This document shows positions 1 to 28,964 of a stretch of 64,000 nucleotides of DNA, piece after piece. How positions within the stretch are numbered: the first letter of the stretch is position 1; every line of letters starts with the position of its first letter. The stretch lies in the NCBI RefSeq assembly GCF_910596095.1, contig NC_056539.1, forward strand, positions 10,543,501 through 10,607,500, written 5' to 3'. Source of the stretch: Thunnus maccoyii. Its lineage: Eukaryota > Chordata > Actinopteri > Scombriformes > Scombridae. Under the pieces are notes generated by a model. The model saw only the letters and a list, made by a program, of their open reading frames with translations. It was not told where the DNA came from and ran no database searches. Both the position numbers and the translations under genes were made by a program.

Positions 1-665
1 AGAAAATTCAATGTTCATCTAGAAATGTCTCACAGTTTGATTTGTATGAGAAAAAGGGGGAAATAATCAATTACTCAGTAACTCAGTTGCAGAATTTTTT
101 TTCACTTAAAAACTATTTTTACTACAAAATGACTGAAAAAGATGTAGATTTTATCCTGCAATGACAATGCTATGCCATCTCTTTCCATGTATCTTAGAGC
201 ACAAATAAATAATACTAATATTTCTTTCAGATTCCTTAATATAATCAGCAAAGTTTGACACTGAAAATTCAATGAGAGGAACAATCTAATTGATATGGAT
301 GTGCAAACCAAACCAAGACCTTACCAGAAAAGTGTAATTTTACTCCACCTGTCTAAAAACAAAATGTGCTTTCCCTGTAAACTAAATGGTGTGATGAATA
401 AGTACATTCCTCTGTGATGGAAACGCAAGTTTTAGAATTTGTCTGCAAACACACAGTAAGCAGAATACCCTGACCTTATGGCTAGGACAGTACGCACTGT
501 TAATATTTAATGAACATCGTTGCTAAGTGACACACAGATCCAGTATCACTTCTCAAGGCTAAACAATGAACAAGAATTGCTCTCTCTGCAGAAACCTGAA
601 GGAAACATGGCTTTATGCTGTATGTGTGGATCGGACCAAAATGCCAGATAAGTCCAGTGACTCAC
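1..665. other. HSD17B7 intron 4 (part), no gene seen
   Basis: AT-rich intronic sequence running off the left edge. I looked for the next HSD17B7 exon on the minus strand and saw none. No recognisable repeat or RNA gene. Confidence 0.6.
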
Positions 666-780
666 TAGTAGAAAGTGACCGAAGAGGTTGGTCGTGAATA
701 CTTCCTGCAAGCCATCATGAGTGATGCCATCCTTCTGCGTCAGAATCCCCTCGCCAGTGGCAAACATGGTGATAATATTA
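666..780 (-). CDS. hsd17b7: HSD17B7 coding exon 4
   Basis: Encodes residues 113-150 ([15 protein letters not shown] to NLFGHFLL). Acceptor TTGCAG|T, donor CTA|GTGAGT. It is the last exon of this gene inside the window. Confidence 0.93.
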
Positions 781-2316
781 CTGCAATAAAGGCATTATAG
801 AGGTTTGGGCTCTGAGAAAGGCAGCATGGGAAATAGATGTTTGAAATAAACAATGTTACATAAACGAGACACGTCAAAGTATAAAAAGCTCACACACTAG
901 ATTGTAGCTCCCAAAGTCTTGTTATTACTGACTGAAAGAGGCAACGTTTCAGCCTTACCGGGTCTTCATCAGGCAAACGGCCAACATGACAAAAAGCAAG
1001 GCAAGTATAGACACCAAATGAGTTACATCATCCTAACGTCATCACAAACAATCACAATTTTCCTATTTCCTTTTTCCTCTTCCCCTTTCTTCCTCCTCTG
1101 GGAATTGGTATTTCAGTTTTGTCCTTTTTAACCTTCGTCTATTTGTATATATTGTTGTGGGGGCTGCAAATGTTTTTTGTGACTTTCTTCAAGCTTTGAT
1201 TATAAGATGTTTGCGATCAGGTGTTGATTGTTGCCAGAAATTGTCTTTGTGATGACTAATTTGGTGTCTATATATGCCTTACTCTTTGTCATGATGACTG
1301 GTGAAGACCCAGTTAGGTCGAAATTTTGCCATTTTTAGTCAGTAACAAAAAGATTTTAGGAGCTACAATCCAGTGTGCTGACACTTTGCTTTATTCCTTC
1401 ATTTCATTTGTTATCCTGCACCTGACCTAAAATTATGGTATATGGGATGTGGACACACTATCTATTTGCTGTTTAAGTATAAAAGCCACCAGGTGCGGTA
1501 CTACTCAGTGATTTAAAGGAGCTTCAGTTGTCTAACATGCACATCCAGTGTAGACAAGAGATGCTGCACCACGTGAGCATCTAAAATAAACCACGTACCT
1601 GGAGAAGAGGCCTTTGAAAAAGGCTTTTACATCGAACTGTGGGTTGGGCATGATGCCTGCATTCAGGTAGAGGTAGTCCAGCCGGTTATACCTACAGTTG
1701 ACAAATAAAGTCATAGCTAATGTATATAAAACACATATGACTGTCTGGGTCTGAATGTGTGTGACCACCATGCTGATGTGAGTCTGTCCTCCCACCTGAG
1801 TTTGACCTCCTGTGCAGCACTGAGGACTGAGGAGATGCTGCTGGTGTCCAGCTGCAGCAGGGCCACCTGAGCTGAGGGGTGAGAGGTGAGGAGGGCAGAG
1901 CGAGCAGCCTGAGCCCGGCGCATGTTCCTGCAGGCCAGACACAACTGGAGACCTTCTGTGTCCTGCGAGAGGAGACGCTCACAAAGCGCCAGGCCGATGC
2001 CACTGCAGGAACAGCCACACATGGTATTGTCATAACTGTCACTACTGCTAAACAATAGTATTTACAAAATCCACCAAAATAATCTAGTTAATTCCACACA
2101 TGAGCACTCCATATAACAAATAAAGGGACTAAAATAATCCAGCAACAGCTTTTTCCTTACAATTGAGTTTAAATTAATTTTATCAATGTTCTTGGAAGTT
2201 CTGTTATGTCATGCAACCTTTGCACCCAAAGAAGCCAGACTTTATCATGAAAACAAGTTATCAAATAAATACAGTTATTACCTATTTGCTCCCGTCACCA
2301 AAACCACCTTAGTCAT
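666..2316 (-). CDS. hsd17b7: HSD17B7, 3-keto-steroid reductase / 17-beta-hydroxysteroid dehydrogenase 7 (partial, N-terminal 150 residues)
   Basis: This is a short-chain dehydrogenase/reductase that reduces the C3 ketone of sterol intermediates with NADPH in post-squalene cholesterol synthesis at the ER; it can also reduce estrone at C17. Coding exons on the minus strand are 2282-2316, 1796-2002, 1599-1691 and 666-780, all GT/AG and in phase. Visible motifs are the Rossmann nucleotide-binding TGANSGIG (residues 8-15), LCLACRNM, and the NAG motif in NAGIMPNP (about residues 91-98). The human protein is about 341 residues, so the catalytic Ser/Tyr-x3-Lys half lies beyond position 1. I searched 1-665 for the next exon (human RELEPLL region) and did not find it. 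The start ATG at 2316 directly precedes [10 protein letters not shown], as in mammals. Identity is near certain from the run through [16 protein letters not shown]. Confidence 0.95.
947..972 (-). ncRNA. Hammerhead-ribozyme-like core, left arm (speculative)
   Basis: The minus strand reads CTGATGA, then GACC, a short loop, GGCT, then GAAAC, followed by GTTGCC. CTGATGA...GAAA is the conserved hammerhead catalytic core. Stem II is only partly paired here, and stem III would be extremely short. Decay or chance similarity is quite possible. Confidence 0.25.
1298..1323 (+). ncRNA. Hammerhead-ribozyme-like core, right arm (speculative)
   Basis: The plus strand reads CTGGTGA-A-GACC-CAGTTA-GGTC-GAAA. 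The GACC/GGTC stem II is perfect here, but the first core segment carries G instead of A (CTGGTGA), so this copy would probably be inactive. Confidence 0.22.
1599..1691 (-). CDS. hsd17b7: HSD17B7 coding exon 3
   Basis: Encodes [18 protein letters not shown] and on to KAFFKGLFS (residues 82-111). It contains the SDR NAG motif that stabilises the central sheet. Donor CCAG|GTACGT. Confidence 0.93.
1796..2002 (-). CDS. hsd17b7: HSD17B7 coding exon 2
   Basis: Encodes residues 12-80, from [12 protein letters not shown] through LCLACRNM to the [10 protein letters not shown] helix. The acceptor is CCTGCAG|T and the donor CTCAG|GTGGG. It covers most of the Rossmann half of the SDR fold. Confidence 0.92.
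2282..2316 (-). CDS. hsd17b7: HSD17B7 coding exon 1
   Basis: Encodes [11 protein letters not shown] plus two bases of the next Ser codon: the first beta strand and the start of the TGxxxGxG cofactor loop. The donor reads AATAG|GTAAT on the minus strand. Confidence 0.9.
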
Positions 2317-2530
2317 CTCAAACCGGCAGCAAGTTACACACAGAAAACATTAAAGTTACTGCACTTTTGAAGCAACAAGCTCTGTGTCCGGTCCATGGAG
2401 TATTTTCCTTTCCTGTGGAGTCATATTGTTCACTCCTCCTCCACATCGTGATTGGATACTGCAGCAGGACTCAGCCAATCAGATCATGATCACAGTCAGC
2501 TCAGCTAGAAGACAGCCCACACAGAGTAAA
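2317..2530 (-). promoter_or_regulatory. hsd17b7: HSD17B7 upstream region with paired CCAAT boxes
   Basis: Two NF-Y-type CCAAT boxes in opposite orientation, ATTGG at 2451-2455 and CCAAT at 2475-2479, lie 135-165 bp upstream of the HSD17B7 ATG. NF-Y cooperating with SREBP is typical of cholesterol-synthesis promoters. I do not see an unambiguous sterol response element. No TATA box stands out. The transcription start is inferred to lie between the ATG and these boxes. Confidence 0.45.
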
Positions 2531-2588
2531 ATATTCAGTAGATATGAATAAAGCAAAGAGCTCTCAAAGATAGAATTCCCTGTTTGGT

Positions 2589-4449
2589 TTTATTTGTATT
2601 TTGTCTATCAATGTACAACTTTTGTTTACACGTATATAAAAAAACATTTTCACTGAAAAACAAACATTTGAGTACAAAGGTGTAATAAAACCAAACAAAT
2701 CATGAATTTGTTCAGGTGCAATAATATTTTTACAGCTATACATCTACGTCCAATTCATTTATATCACTGAGAGGATTGTAAATGCCATGAAAATGCTCTT
2801 TCATCCAGTGAAAATCACCACATGCCTCATGTCCATTAGGAATTTGAAATACACAAATTTATTTGCAAAACAATTATCAACTATTTATCTACTTGTGCAG
2901 ATATTTTTCATAGATCACAAAGTAAGGAAAGAAAAAAATTACCTCTACATAAAAGATGAAAATGCCGTGCATTAGGGCAGGAGGCATAAGTGTATTTTAT
3001 GGAAGGTACTGTAAATGGGACAAAGGTCTCTGATAAAAAGGCTGTAAATACAGCTGAACTGACTGAAACAGTGGTAGTTACACACAGAATTATGCTAGAA
3101 AAGAAGACAAAATGAAGACTCCAGCATACATGAATAAAAGAAAGAGCAAACTGCTGATTACTACAGCTTGTAGATGAGTCATTAGTTGTGTTTTTATGAT
3201 CTAATACAGTATAATCTGCTGTGAAAGTGATGATCTGTAGCAGTCATACAAATTCCATCGTTCCAATTAAACACATGATTTATGTTGAATATTCCTGTTT
3301 CGTCTACATTCCTGATTCAAAATACCATTTACTTTCTCTTTCAACACAGACAAACTATAAGCACACATGCATTAACATGTTTAACACGCCCAACATCTCT
3401 CCATGCACACATACTGTTGACCCAACATGGACAAAACAGCTTAGACAGCCTCCTGATAAGCCTCTTACACGATCAATAATCAAGCAGCATGATGCTGATA
3501 TTAGTTTGTGATCAATTCTTGACAGTTTGCAGTGGGGAAAAAATATTTACTGTAGTAGTTGTCGTTGTGTAGATCCAGAATATGAGGAGAAGTACTGCAT
3601 TCAATCAAATATAATACTCCAAAGAACATATTAATACACAAATATATCAACAAAACAGAAACAGAACAAATATGAACATATAAATATTAATACAAAATAT
3701 TGATATTTGAGACTTATCTATTGAAAATACACAGTCATACACTTCATGTTCAAATCACCGTATAGGAAAACTGCAGGGAGGTGAGAAAGATGTTCTATTA
3801 ATGTAATATTTTCTTTGTTATTAAAAATGTGTGGAGTTTGTCTGAGAAACTGAGATGAAATACTTGAAATAAAATGTGACAGTAATGGTTTGCTGCACTT
3901 TTCCCCTCTACATTCAAGCAGTCTTCCAAAAGAAAGCACAAGAAAGTTACTCAACAATGCTGCATAAGTTTGTCATCAATACTTCAAACACTGTAAAATG
4001 GGAAATTCAAACTCATATTTAAAAAAAAAAAAAAAAGGAACTTAAAATACATATTCAAAAGTGCCGAATGTTACTTGCTACATTTAATTTTGGCTCCTGC
4101 AACACACGTCGCAACCAAACATCATGTCCTTTTCTTGTGTGTTTTTGGGAAATGTACGATAAATCAGAATAGACTTTCTAAGAATATATGTCTATAAAAC
4201 AAATTAGCAAACATGCTAATTAAACTCAAACTGACACACACCAAATGTCTCTGGTAGTCCATCTTTGAAGTGTGCAAGTCCATGAAACAGTGTTTCCCAA
4301 ATCGTAGCTTAGAGCCCACAGGTGGCTCCCACCTTGTTTCTCAGTTGAAACAAGATAGCTTAAACCTGGATTGTGTCTGCACCATGGTCTACTCTTGTCA
4401 TGCACCATTTCTCTCAGAGATGAGCACTGTCTTAAACATCGCCCTGACT
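2589..4449 (-). other. ddr2: Probable 3'UTR of DDR2 with polyadenylation signal
   Basis: Non-coding AT-rich sequence follows the DDR2 stop codon for about 1.86 kb. An AATAAA on the minus strand (TTTATT at 2589-2594) lies just before the HSD17B7 promoter; another AATAAA-type hexamer is near 2862. The extent is inferred. Transcript ends are needed to choose the used site. ORFs in this stretch are short and uninformative. Confidence 0.45.
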
Positions 4450-20896
<16,447 letters not shown>

Positions 20897-21871
20897 CACA
20901 AACACATGCACAGACAGGCTTCCAACCTGAAAAACAAGATGGAAAAAGCAGGTTACACAAACGTCTGTGAGAAAACTGTGAAAAGTAGCTCGGTATGTAA
21001 GCTTGTATTACATGATGAACACATTTTATTACTATTTACTTGTCTGTATGCATGGGAACCAAACATTTGTTTGGATATATAAGGGAAAATGGAAGTTTAA
21101 TTGGATGCATGTTTTTATTTCACTCAATAAAAGACACAATAATTGGCACCTCACAGTGGAATTTCCATTTATTTAGTGCTTTATCACTCTATTAAACTCT
21201 AACTGTGGTGGGGATATTTGAATATCACCCCTGCAAGACAGAAAAGGATTTCAGTTCATATGCAATTAAAAAAAATGCAGCTTTTTATTTTATAATTAGA
21301 CATTATACACTGTAATTGTAGGAACAAATGATGAATGAATGCAGGGACAAACGACGGTGGGAGAGGAGAAAGAGACGTTGAGACACTGAGTCACAGACAT
21401 GACTTCAGCTGGACAGACGCAGCGCCAACAAGCCGCCTCCAACTGACCGCTTAGTCCAACAGCCGAGAAAAACAACTAGTTTCAACTAGTTTCTGTCCAC
21501 AGTTCATTTATGATTTGACTGCCCAAATGTAGAATTTCAAAAGACAGACATACAAGGAAAAAGCGGATTACTTGGTAACCTCACATTCAACTTTGCTCAT
21601 TATATGTTTAAACATGGATGTGTTGAGTCATATGCTTGAACACTTTTCAGCCACACTGACCGAAGAGGGGAAATGTTGTAGTTATCTAATCATGACTAAG
21701 TTAAGTGCTTGGAGCCGAGGCGCTTTTACTGCAGCTGAAAATCTGTTATGTAACCGAGGTTAGTTTTATTGTTCGCACCATGTTAATCACATCTTATGTA
21801 ACAAAATTGTATAGAAAATGAGCAATGAGACATGTTTAATCTTTTATGTTAGTTGGTGGGGGAAAAGCTGC

Positions 21872-22239
21872 TTGATAGGGTGATATGGATAAAAAAATCA
21901 AATATCATGATATTTTTGACCAAATACCTCAATATTGATATTGTGACAATATTGTAGCGATGGCTATTGGTGCTTTTACAAAATATTTACACGATGAGAT
22001 TTTTCATAAATAATCATCAGTAATGTGGATATAATGACTAAGTGGGTAAAGGCAAATAACAGAACAGCTACAACAGTCTGGTTAGTTCAGAAAATTACAT
22101 CACTTTACTGTAATGCAGCCTTTAAAACCAGGAAAAGACAACACTTATGCCATATCACAATCTTACAATATCCAAAATCTAAGATGATATCTAGTCTCAT
22201 ATCACAATATCAATATAATATTGATATATTACCCAGTCC
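21872..22239. mobile_element. MITE-like interspersed repeat with terminal inverted repeats
   Basis: About 370 bp starting TAGGGTGATATGGATAAA and ending ATTGATATATTACCCAGTCC; the ends are imperfect inverted repeats built of ATATCA/TGATAT units. The interior (GATGAGATTTTTCATAAATA, CCAGGAAAAGACAACACTTA) matches a family I remember as widespread in percomorph fish. No coding capacity. Confidence 0.65.
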
Positions 22240-25200
22240 TACTGCTCAAGTCTTAATTTTCAGTGGTTTCTGAATATTTTAGCCACTATCTAATGAGTTT
22301 TTATATTTATTGTTGTAAAGGTGATAAGCTTTGTGCTCCAGTTCCAAATGTAAATACTAAAAGACATCACTAAAGCGGGGTTATCTAAACCCACATGACA
22401 AATGACACAAAACAAAACTACCAAGAGGACTGTGGGAATTTACACAGAGAGACATCAGTGTGTGTGTGTGTCAGACATTTCCTGGTCTTCATCACCGGCC
22501 AAGAACAACATCTCCCTGACGTTTCACCGATGAAATAACAGAAGGATCAGCAGCATTTTGCTCAATGGGAGAAGACTGGATACACTACAGTACAGGCCTT
22601 CATTCACACACTGTGTGATCTGCTGTGCAGTATTACACTACTATAATGGCCCTGTTCCTAAAATGTCATCTCTATACTTCTTTCTCTTTGCTTACAGTAT
22701 ATTCAGTCTCCATCAGCAATAACTCTACTTACCAGTTAACCTTTGTCCAAATTAACCTCTGACATATATGAAGTGCAGGTTCACTTATGTGCTCTGGGAA
22801 ACAAATCCAGACCTGTTGATTTTGAGCTCATGCCCAAATTCACTTCATTTTTGCCCAGCAGGCTACTTTTAATGATCAAATAACAATTTCCACATTGCCT
22901 TGCTACAATGATCAGACATGTGTGCTTGGAAATATGAAATATTTTTTGTAAATAACAACCCTGATAGTTACGGTTCGTTTCTTCCAAAGATGTTGTGCAT
23001 AAATACTGATACTGATCCAAAGCAACTTGATACGAGCCAGTGCTCAAACAAGACCCATAAAGCAGTCCTTGAGTCAAAACAACCTCAAACTAATCTCGTG
23101 CAACCAGCGCTGATGGTCCACCCACTGAATTTTGTGACACTAATTACAGCCTGACTTGCTTCTTTCATTGTGCCCTCACACATAATCTTGTTGCTTTTCT
23201 TACTTCCATTTCTGCAGCTTCAGGTTACAGCCACTTCCCACTGAGGCTCCTTCACTAAGCTTAACTCCTCTTGGCCTTTCGAAAGCTAATGAAACACAAA
23301 CAGCTGATGGCTTGTGTGTATTTGGAAGTCAAAAATGTGTTTACCATGTGCTGGAGAACATTTATGTGAAGGCTGCCTGTGCTGTATTGGGCAGGAGAAT
23401 TGCCCTTTGGTTCTACTTTTGGAGACTCTCAAAGGATCGTACTGGTGTGATTGCATGTTTTAGCCCATTTACTCCAAATAGCGTACAGTTCACATTAGTG
23501 TTTGCCCAAAGCATGCCATAAATAGGGATAGGACTCAGTCAGTTGATCTTGAAATATATTGTGAAAGATCTCTACAAGTATGGGAGTGATTACCATTAAA
23601 TGAATAGCAATAATGTGACTTTAGTCATTGTTGCCTCAAAAAAGATGCAGCCAAGTCTCAAAACAATCACTAATCAATTAAATGAAGCCAACAAAATTTC
23701 AGGTCTCTTGAGGTTGATTTAATACTAATTGATATGTGCTGAGGCTGGCAATTGCCTAAAAGGTAGGAAAGACGTGTTAAAGGCTATGGTAGACTTTGGA
23801 AAATGGTTGTCTGTAATGTAAAGTGTGTGTGACTGGTATTAAATGGGATCAATACAGTAGACCATTGTTCTGTTCTTCAGTTTCTTTCCAACATTCAAGC
23901 TGCAAATATGAGATTCAAGCCATTGTTGATATACTTAGCGCACAAGTTAAGTTTGGTCCAAGTTCAACACCGGAAACTTATTTGGTCATCTTTTAGTGGC
24001 TGTTAAAATGTGGAAAATTGATTTTCTGTGTATCGGTTGTATTGCCGTTGCCTCCTCTGGTTCCAGCTGTGTTCTCGATACCTGTATGAGGTGAACAGCT
24101 GTTATTCCCTAACCGGCCTCTGCTGTAGTGACATGAGATCAGTCAGCGGCCCTGCAGCTACAGGCACAGGTTCACAGCTCTGGAAACTTCCTCTCCATTC
24201 TCGTCTTTCAGGAACATAGCAGGAAAAACTTATTCATGTCCTATCTCGGTTTCAAAAAGTATCTATTCCAAGATTTTTTCCCTTTTCACTTTCAAAGACG
24301 TATCACAAACTTTTGTGGGAAAAACTGTAGAAAAATAAAGAAAAGGGCTTTTGAAAGCACTGTCAAATCATCAGAAGGTTTAAATTTCAACTTAGAGTAT
24401 ATAAATTTGTGTCCAAATCCGTTTATTTATTATGAGTCCATACAAAGATCATTAGCTGTCTCATTTCATAATGAACTTAATACCAGCAATCATTTCATAC
24501 AAGTCCGGCAGATGCAACTTTTCTTTTCTTGTTACAATAAACATTGCTCCTCACAGTTCATTTAAACAGTCACATTTCACAGTAACATTGATTTTTCCGC
24601 CCTGAAAACACATGCAGAAAGAGTAAAAGAGAGATAGGGGGATTGGAGACAGAGTCCTGCAACGAAGACCAGCTGCACAAACCCTTCAGTGGTGAATTTA
24701 TTCTCATAGCTCCTGAGAGATGGAACAGGAAATAGACAGGAGATCTAGGTCACATACTGCATCCGTCCCCACCTGTATGGCAGAGCGGAGCACAGAGAGA
24801 TGGAGGTTTGACCTCTGGGCCCTTGGTATTCAAACACATACAATGAGCCAGAGAATATGGACTGTAACGTGTCAAAGATTTCTTTAAAGTGTTTTTTAAT
24901 TGAGGAGAATTTCTGGAAAAATATTTCCCTCCATGTATGCTAACGAGCAGCAGAAAGTAAAAGGCAGAGTTTGGTTTGGCTATCACTGATCTGATGTAAA
25001 GTCTGCTCTCCTCTGTATGGCGCCCAGGTAAACTAGGTCCACCTACTGTTTAAGGAGCGTTGAGCTCATTAGCTTGTTACAAGCTCATAAACCAATGCAG
25101 GCAGTCCAACGTAAACAGGTACAGGGAGAGTCACTCGGGTGAGGACAGAGAAAAGGAGTGGATGAGATGAGGGAGAAGTGCAGGGTGGGTGTGAGGGGAC

Positions 25201-26684
25201 TGAGATGGAAGTGAGACAAAGTGGAGGGTGAAAGGGGAGTAAAGATGCACCTCTGGACTTTAGCTAGTGGGCTTTCAAATCAGGACAAAGGCAGCAATTT
25301 GGATACAGATATATGTCCACAAACTGCACTACAGTATGATCACACAGGAATGTAGGAGTGTAAGGAATGGGTTTTATGCATGCAAAGTGAAGTCTACAGA
25401 CCTTCAGATATCTTAGATTACTTGTAGTCAGACTAACATTGTGTTACTGGTCTTTCTGCACCATGAGAGAATATATGTGAATGTTCTAGTCACAGACTAT
25501 AGTAGATTTTCCCCTTGAAACTGCTTTTGTGTATTAGATTTTGCAAAACACAAAAAATGGGCATACTTGGTCTGGTATATGTCAAATGAGGCATCCTTGG
25601 TATCAAAAAAGGATCAATAAAATGCTGTTATTAACAATGATGAACGGTATAAAGGTGTTTCGTGGGTGTTTATTAAATATACAGTGAATTTTAGATCATG
25701 TGTATTGAACATTACTCTATATGCACATAACATATTGTTTTTTAAAATTCCAACTGTTGTAAAAGAATAAAAACTGACTCTGATCTATTATCTTTCATAC
25801 GGGGCAGCTAACGTTCAGCAAAGTCTGCACCGCAACACAGCACACTCCAGGGTCACATTCATGAAAATAAACCAAAGTCAGGTTCACTGACACTTCTAAA
25901 AGCTTTCAGAATAGGAAGAAAAAATAAACTCAAGCTGAAAGTGTCTAATGCAATCAAAACAAGGCCTTTTAAAGTACAGTTGTATGTTTGACACATTTCA
26001 AAGGTCCAACTGAGCATTGAACACAAATCAAAGTGTCACTGGTTGTTCAGTGAGAGCAGAACTGGTCAAGTTCCCGTCAGGTCCCTCCTTCACTGTGCCG
26101 TAACTCCACACCATATGTTGTAAATGTCTTGGTAATAACTCTTAAAGGAAGGTTGACCTCATATGTTCCTTTTCTGTCCTTCAGTGAAATATGACATTTT
26201 TACCCCCAGGGCAGTGAGAAAGCCCCTGAGCACAGTGTCATCAGTGGGCCCCCCACTCTGATTTTATTCATATCCAAACCTAAATCATATAAACCAAATA
26301 TCATTATATCATTTAACATTACAAACACATAATCCAAGAACCATAATACAAAACAGGGCCTTCTTTGTCACAGCATACTGTATAATCGCTCCATCACAGT
26401 AAAGAGCTTCTAGTATTACCCACATAGTTGAAGATACACAGTCAACATTTAACTGGAGCATGACATAAATATATAAGATATTAGAGTCTTAAAAGAGTGC
26501 AAGCTACAACTAAACTCAGCTGATGAATTTACTTACATACACGGTGGATTTGAGTAAGTCAGAGCTTTAGTCTGTGTCCTTCTGAATCATTCATACATTG
26601 TAAAATGAGCTTGTTCTCCCGGGCATCCAGTGGCCAAAGACCCTGATGATATCTACCTTGTTTAGTTTGACATTTCCGGAAATA

Positions 26685-26900
26685 CACTAATTCGCTTCAA
26701 CTTGTCCTTTTTAGACTTCAGTTTTTAAGCCAACAAAACAAATTACATATAACTTGTTAATTAGTGAGCTGCTGGGAGGATTTTGTTACCTTTGGACAGA
26801 GCCAGGCTAGCTGTGTCTCCCTGTTTTCAGGTTTTATGCTAAGCTAAGTTAACCAGCTGCTGGCTGTAGCTTCATATCAACAAGTACCAAATTAAAACAA
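26685..26900. repeat. Interspersed repeat, common teleost family
   Basis: Contains GACAGAGCCAGGCTAGCTGT, TTTTATGCTAAGCTAAG and AACCAGCTGCTGGCTGTAGC, a block I recognise from many fish genomes. Class (SINE or DNA element) not certain. Confidence 0.55.
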
Positions 26901-28964
26901 CTAATCTGTCGGTTCTGTCAGCAGTAATCCGCAGGACAACATCATTTGTCTGTTACAAATCACTGTTAAAAAATTATAATGTTTCATCATCTGACAACAC
27001 TATGGTTAAGGTCTGGTTAGGTTTAAGGAAAGATGGTTTGGGTTAAAATGATCACTTTGTTAAAGTTAGAGAAACATGTGGTGTGGGTTAAAGTTAATAC
27101 TTCCTTAAAGTCAGGCAACCTTCGTCGTCATGGCTACAATAATAGCCGGGGCCAAAGTTAGTGAACAATCTTATGTTTTTTATTAAAAACGATTTGCCAA
27201 AGTGTTGAACTATTTCTTTAACATGTATACATTGGGATGACAAAAGGGAGTGGAAAGTTATTAATTTAGAGGTGAAATAATACTCTTTATTTATAATATT
27301 TTAGCATATTTGCAACAATAATGAATAGTGAGAGTTACTTTTCTTCCTACATCTGTTCATAACGACCAGTATATTACAGCATGACAGCCATTTTGCACAT
27401 ACTTACTTTCTCCCAGTAGATCAAATATAAAAACAAAACCATATGTGGTAAAGGTTCCTGAATGTGGTGGCAAATTACTGTATCTACTGTACCAGAGGGA
27501 GTTATGGCATGTCACTTTACGTTAAACACACCATATCTAACATGTCAGTTACTCACTTAGGCTAACATCTGTCTGCAGATGCAGTCATAGATTCGTTAGG
27601 CTAAAGTGCTAAATCACAGCACCAGTCAGACTGGAGGAGACATTAAATATTACAGAAAAAACAGGTTTAATCAATCTGACTGGAGCTTTGTCTGAATTCA
27701 AACAGTTTTTTATAAACACCAAAATGTTGATAGCCAGCAGGCAGAGTTTATTGTATCAACTTAGAGCAGAACGTTCCTGAATAGGACGACTATTGACTTG
27801 AATTTCTACTTCTGGGAAAAAGAGTCTTTGCCCCATAAATATCAGCTCCCTCTTAGCTAGTTCAGGAAGTGGTGAAGGACAGATACTCCCCTCAGAAACC
27901 CTACGAGCCCACAGAGCTCAACCAAGAAACAAGGGACGAATTATCTATATTGGAGATAGATTGACGAGTTTCCGATCATTTGTACAAGTCATTGCAAAGG
28001 TAATTCTAACCGTTTTCACCACTTTAATGAGTTTCAAGGCTTCAGACACTGACATTCACCTCTATGGTTGCTCGTCTTACAAACCCAGAAACTTGAAACA
28101 CAGTCATGCATTCAGTAAGAGCTCATGTCCTCCTCCACAGCTCTCACACTGAAAACAGGATGGCGGTTTTATTTTGTTTTCCCAGGCCTTCTTATTTGTG
28201 TAAATAATCAGATTGTCTTTGTAGGGACAAGCCCAGCACAAAGAGAAACATTGGTGTACCACCAGGTCCTGCACCCTGGGAAAGCCTGTAAAGTCAACAC
28301 ACAGGTTTACCTGGCTCTGTTCCCTGGCTCTGTCCTGGTCTCTGTCTCACTTACATACCCACACAAGCACACACAGCAGCGTCAACACTCGGGGCTTTAC
28401 ATGGGCCTGTGCAGAAGAGTGAATAACCAGTAGAGGCTCAGAGGGGAGATCAACTGAACACTTCACCATCCAGCCACTAAAAAGTGTCCAAGTAGCCATC
28501 AGGCCCCAAAGAGACGAGAGGACAGTTTCTATAATTACATCTCTGGTTTCATAATCACACAACTTAAACGTACTGTAGGTCATAATCACTGTTCAACTAT
28601 ATGACTTCATGTAAAATGTGAAAGGTAATTACAATACTTTCACAAAATTAGAAGTACAGCATATTACACTAAACTGTTTGATGTTGGATTCATGCTTTTT
28701 CATCAACCTGCAACTCATGTTCTTGATGAGTGTGAATTAAAATCATTGCAGTGTAACAAGTAAAATACTGGAGATTCTTCAGTCTATCATAGCAGTCATA
28801 ACTACAGTTTAAATCAAAAAACAGCCTCATCAAACTCTAAATTGAATCACAGATGAATACTGTTAAATCTCCAGGCTACAAATCCACAGGAATATATTAC
28901 ATTATATTACACACAAGTTAAAATTAAAAAGGTTTCCCATCTGACTATTTTGACCACTTAAAGG

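Larger units (their letters stand above)
870..1395. mobile_element. Inverted-repeat element (non-autonomous, degenerate) in HSD17B7 intron 3
   Basis: Two arms of roughly 150-190 bp, about 870-1045 and 1225-1395, are imperfect reverse complements. The plus strand of the right arm and the minus strand of the left arm share the order: TTTGGTGTCTATA, TTGTCATGATG or similar, CTGRTGAAGACCC, GAAA, TTTTAGTCAGTAA or similar, GGAGCTACAAT. The roughly 180-bp centre is pyrimidine-rich with no open frame. The structure fits a non-autonomous element or two head-to-head copies of one repeat. Family not identified. Confidence 0.6.

Noticed and set aside
546-665. Continuation of the HSD17B7 frame past 666
   Set aside because: The frame is open but leaves similarity exactly at a GTGAGT donor, so it is intron read-through.
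21340-21480. GC-richer patch as DDR2 promoter or alternative exon
   Set aside because: No clear donor site on the minus strand that would join to 20926; kept only as a weaker alternative to 35273.
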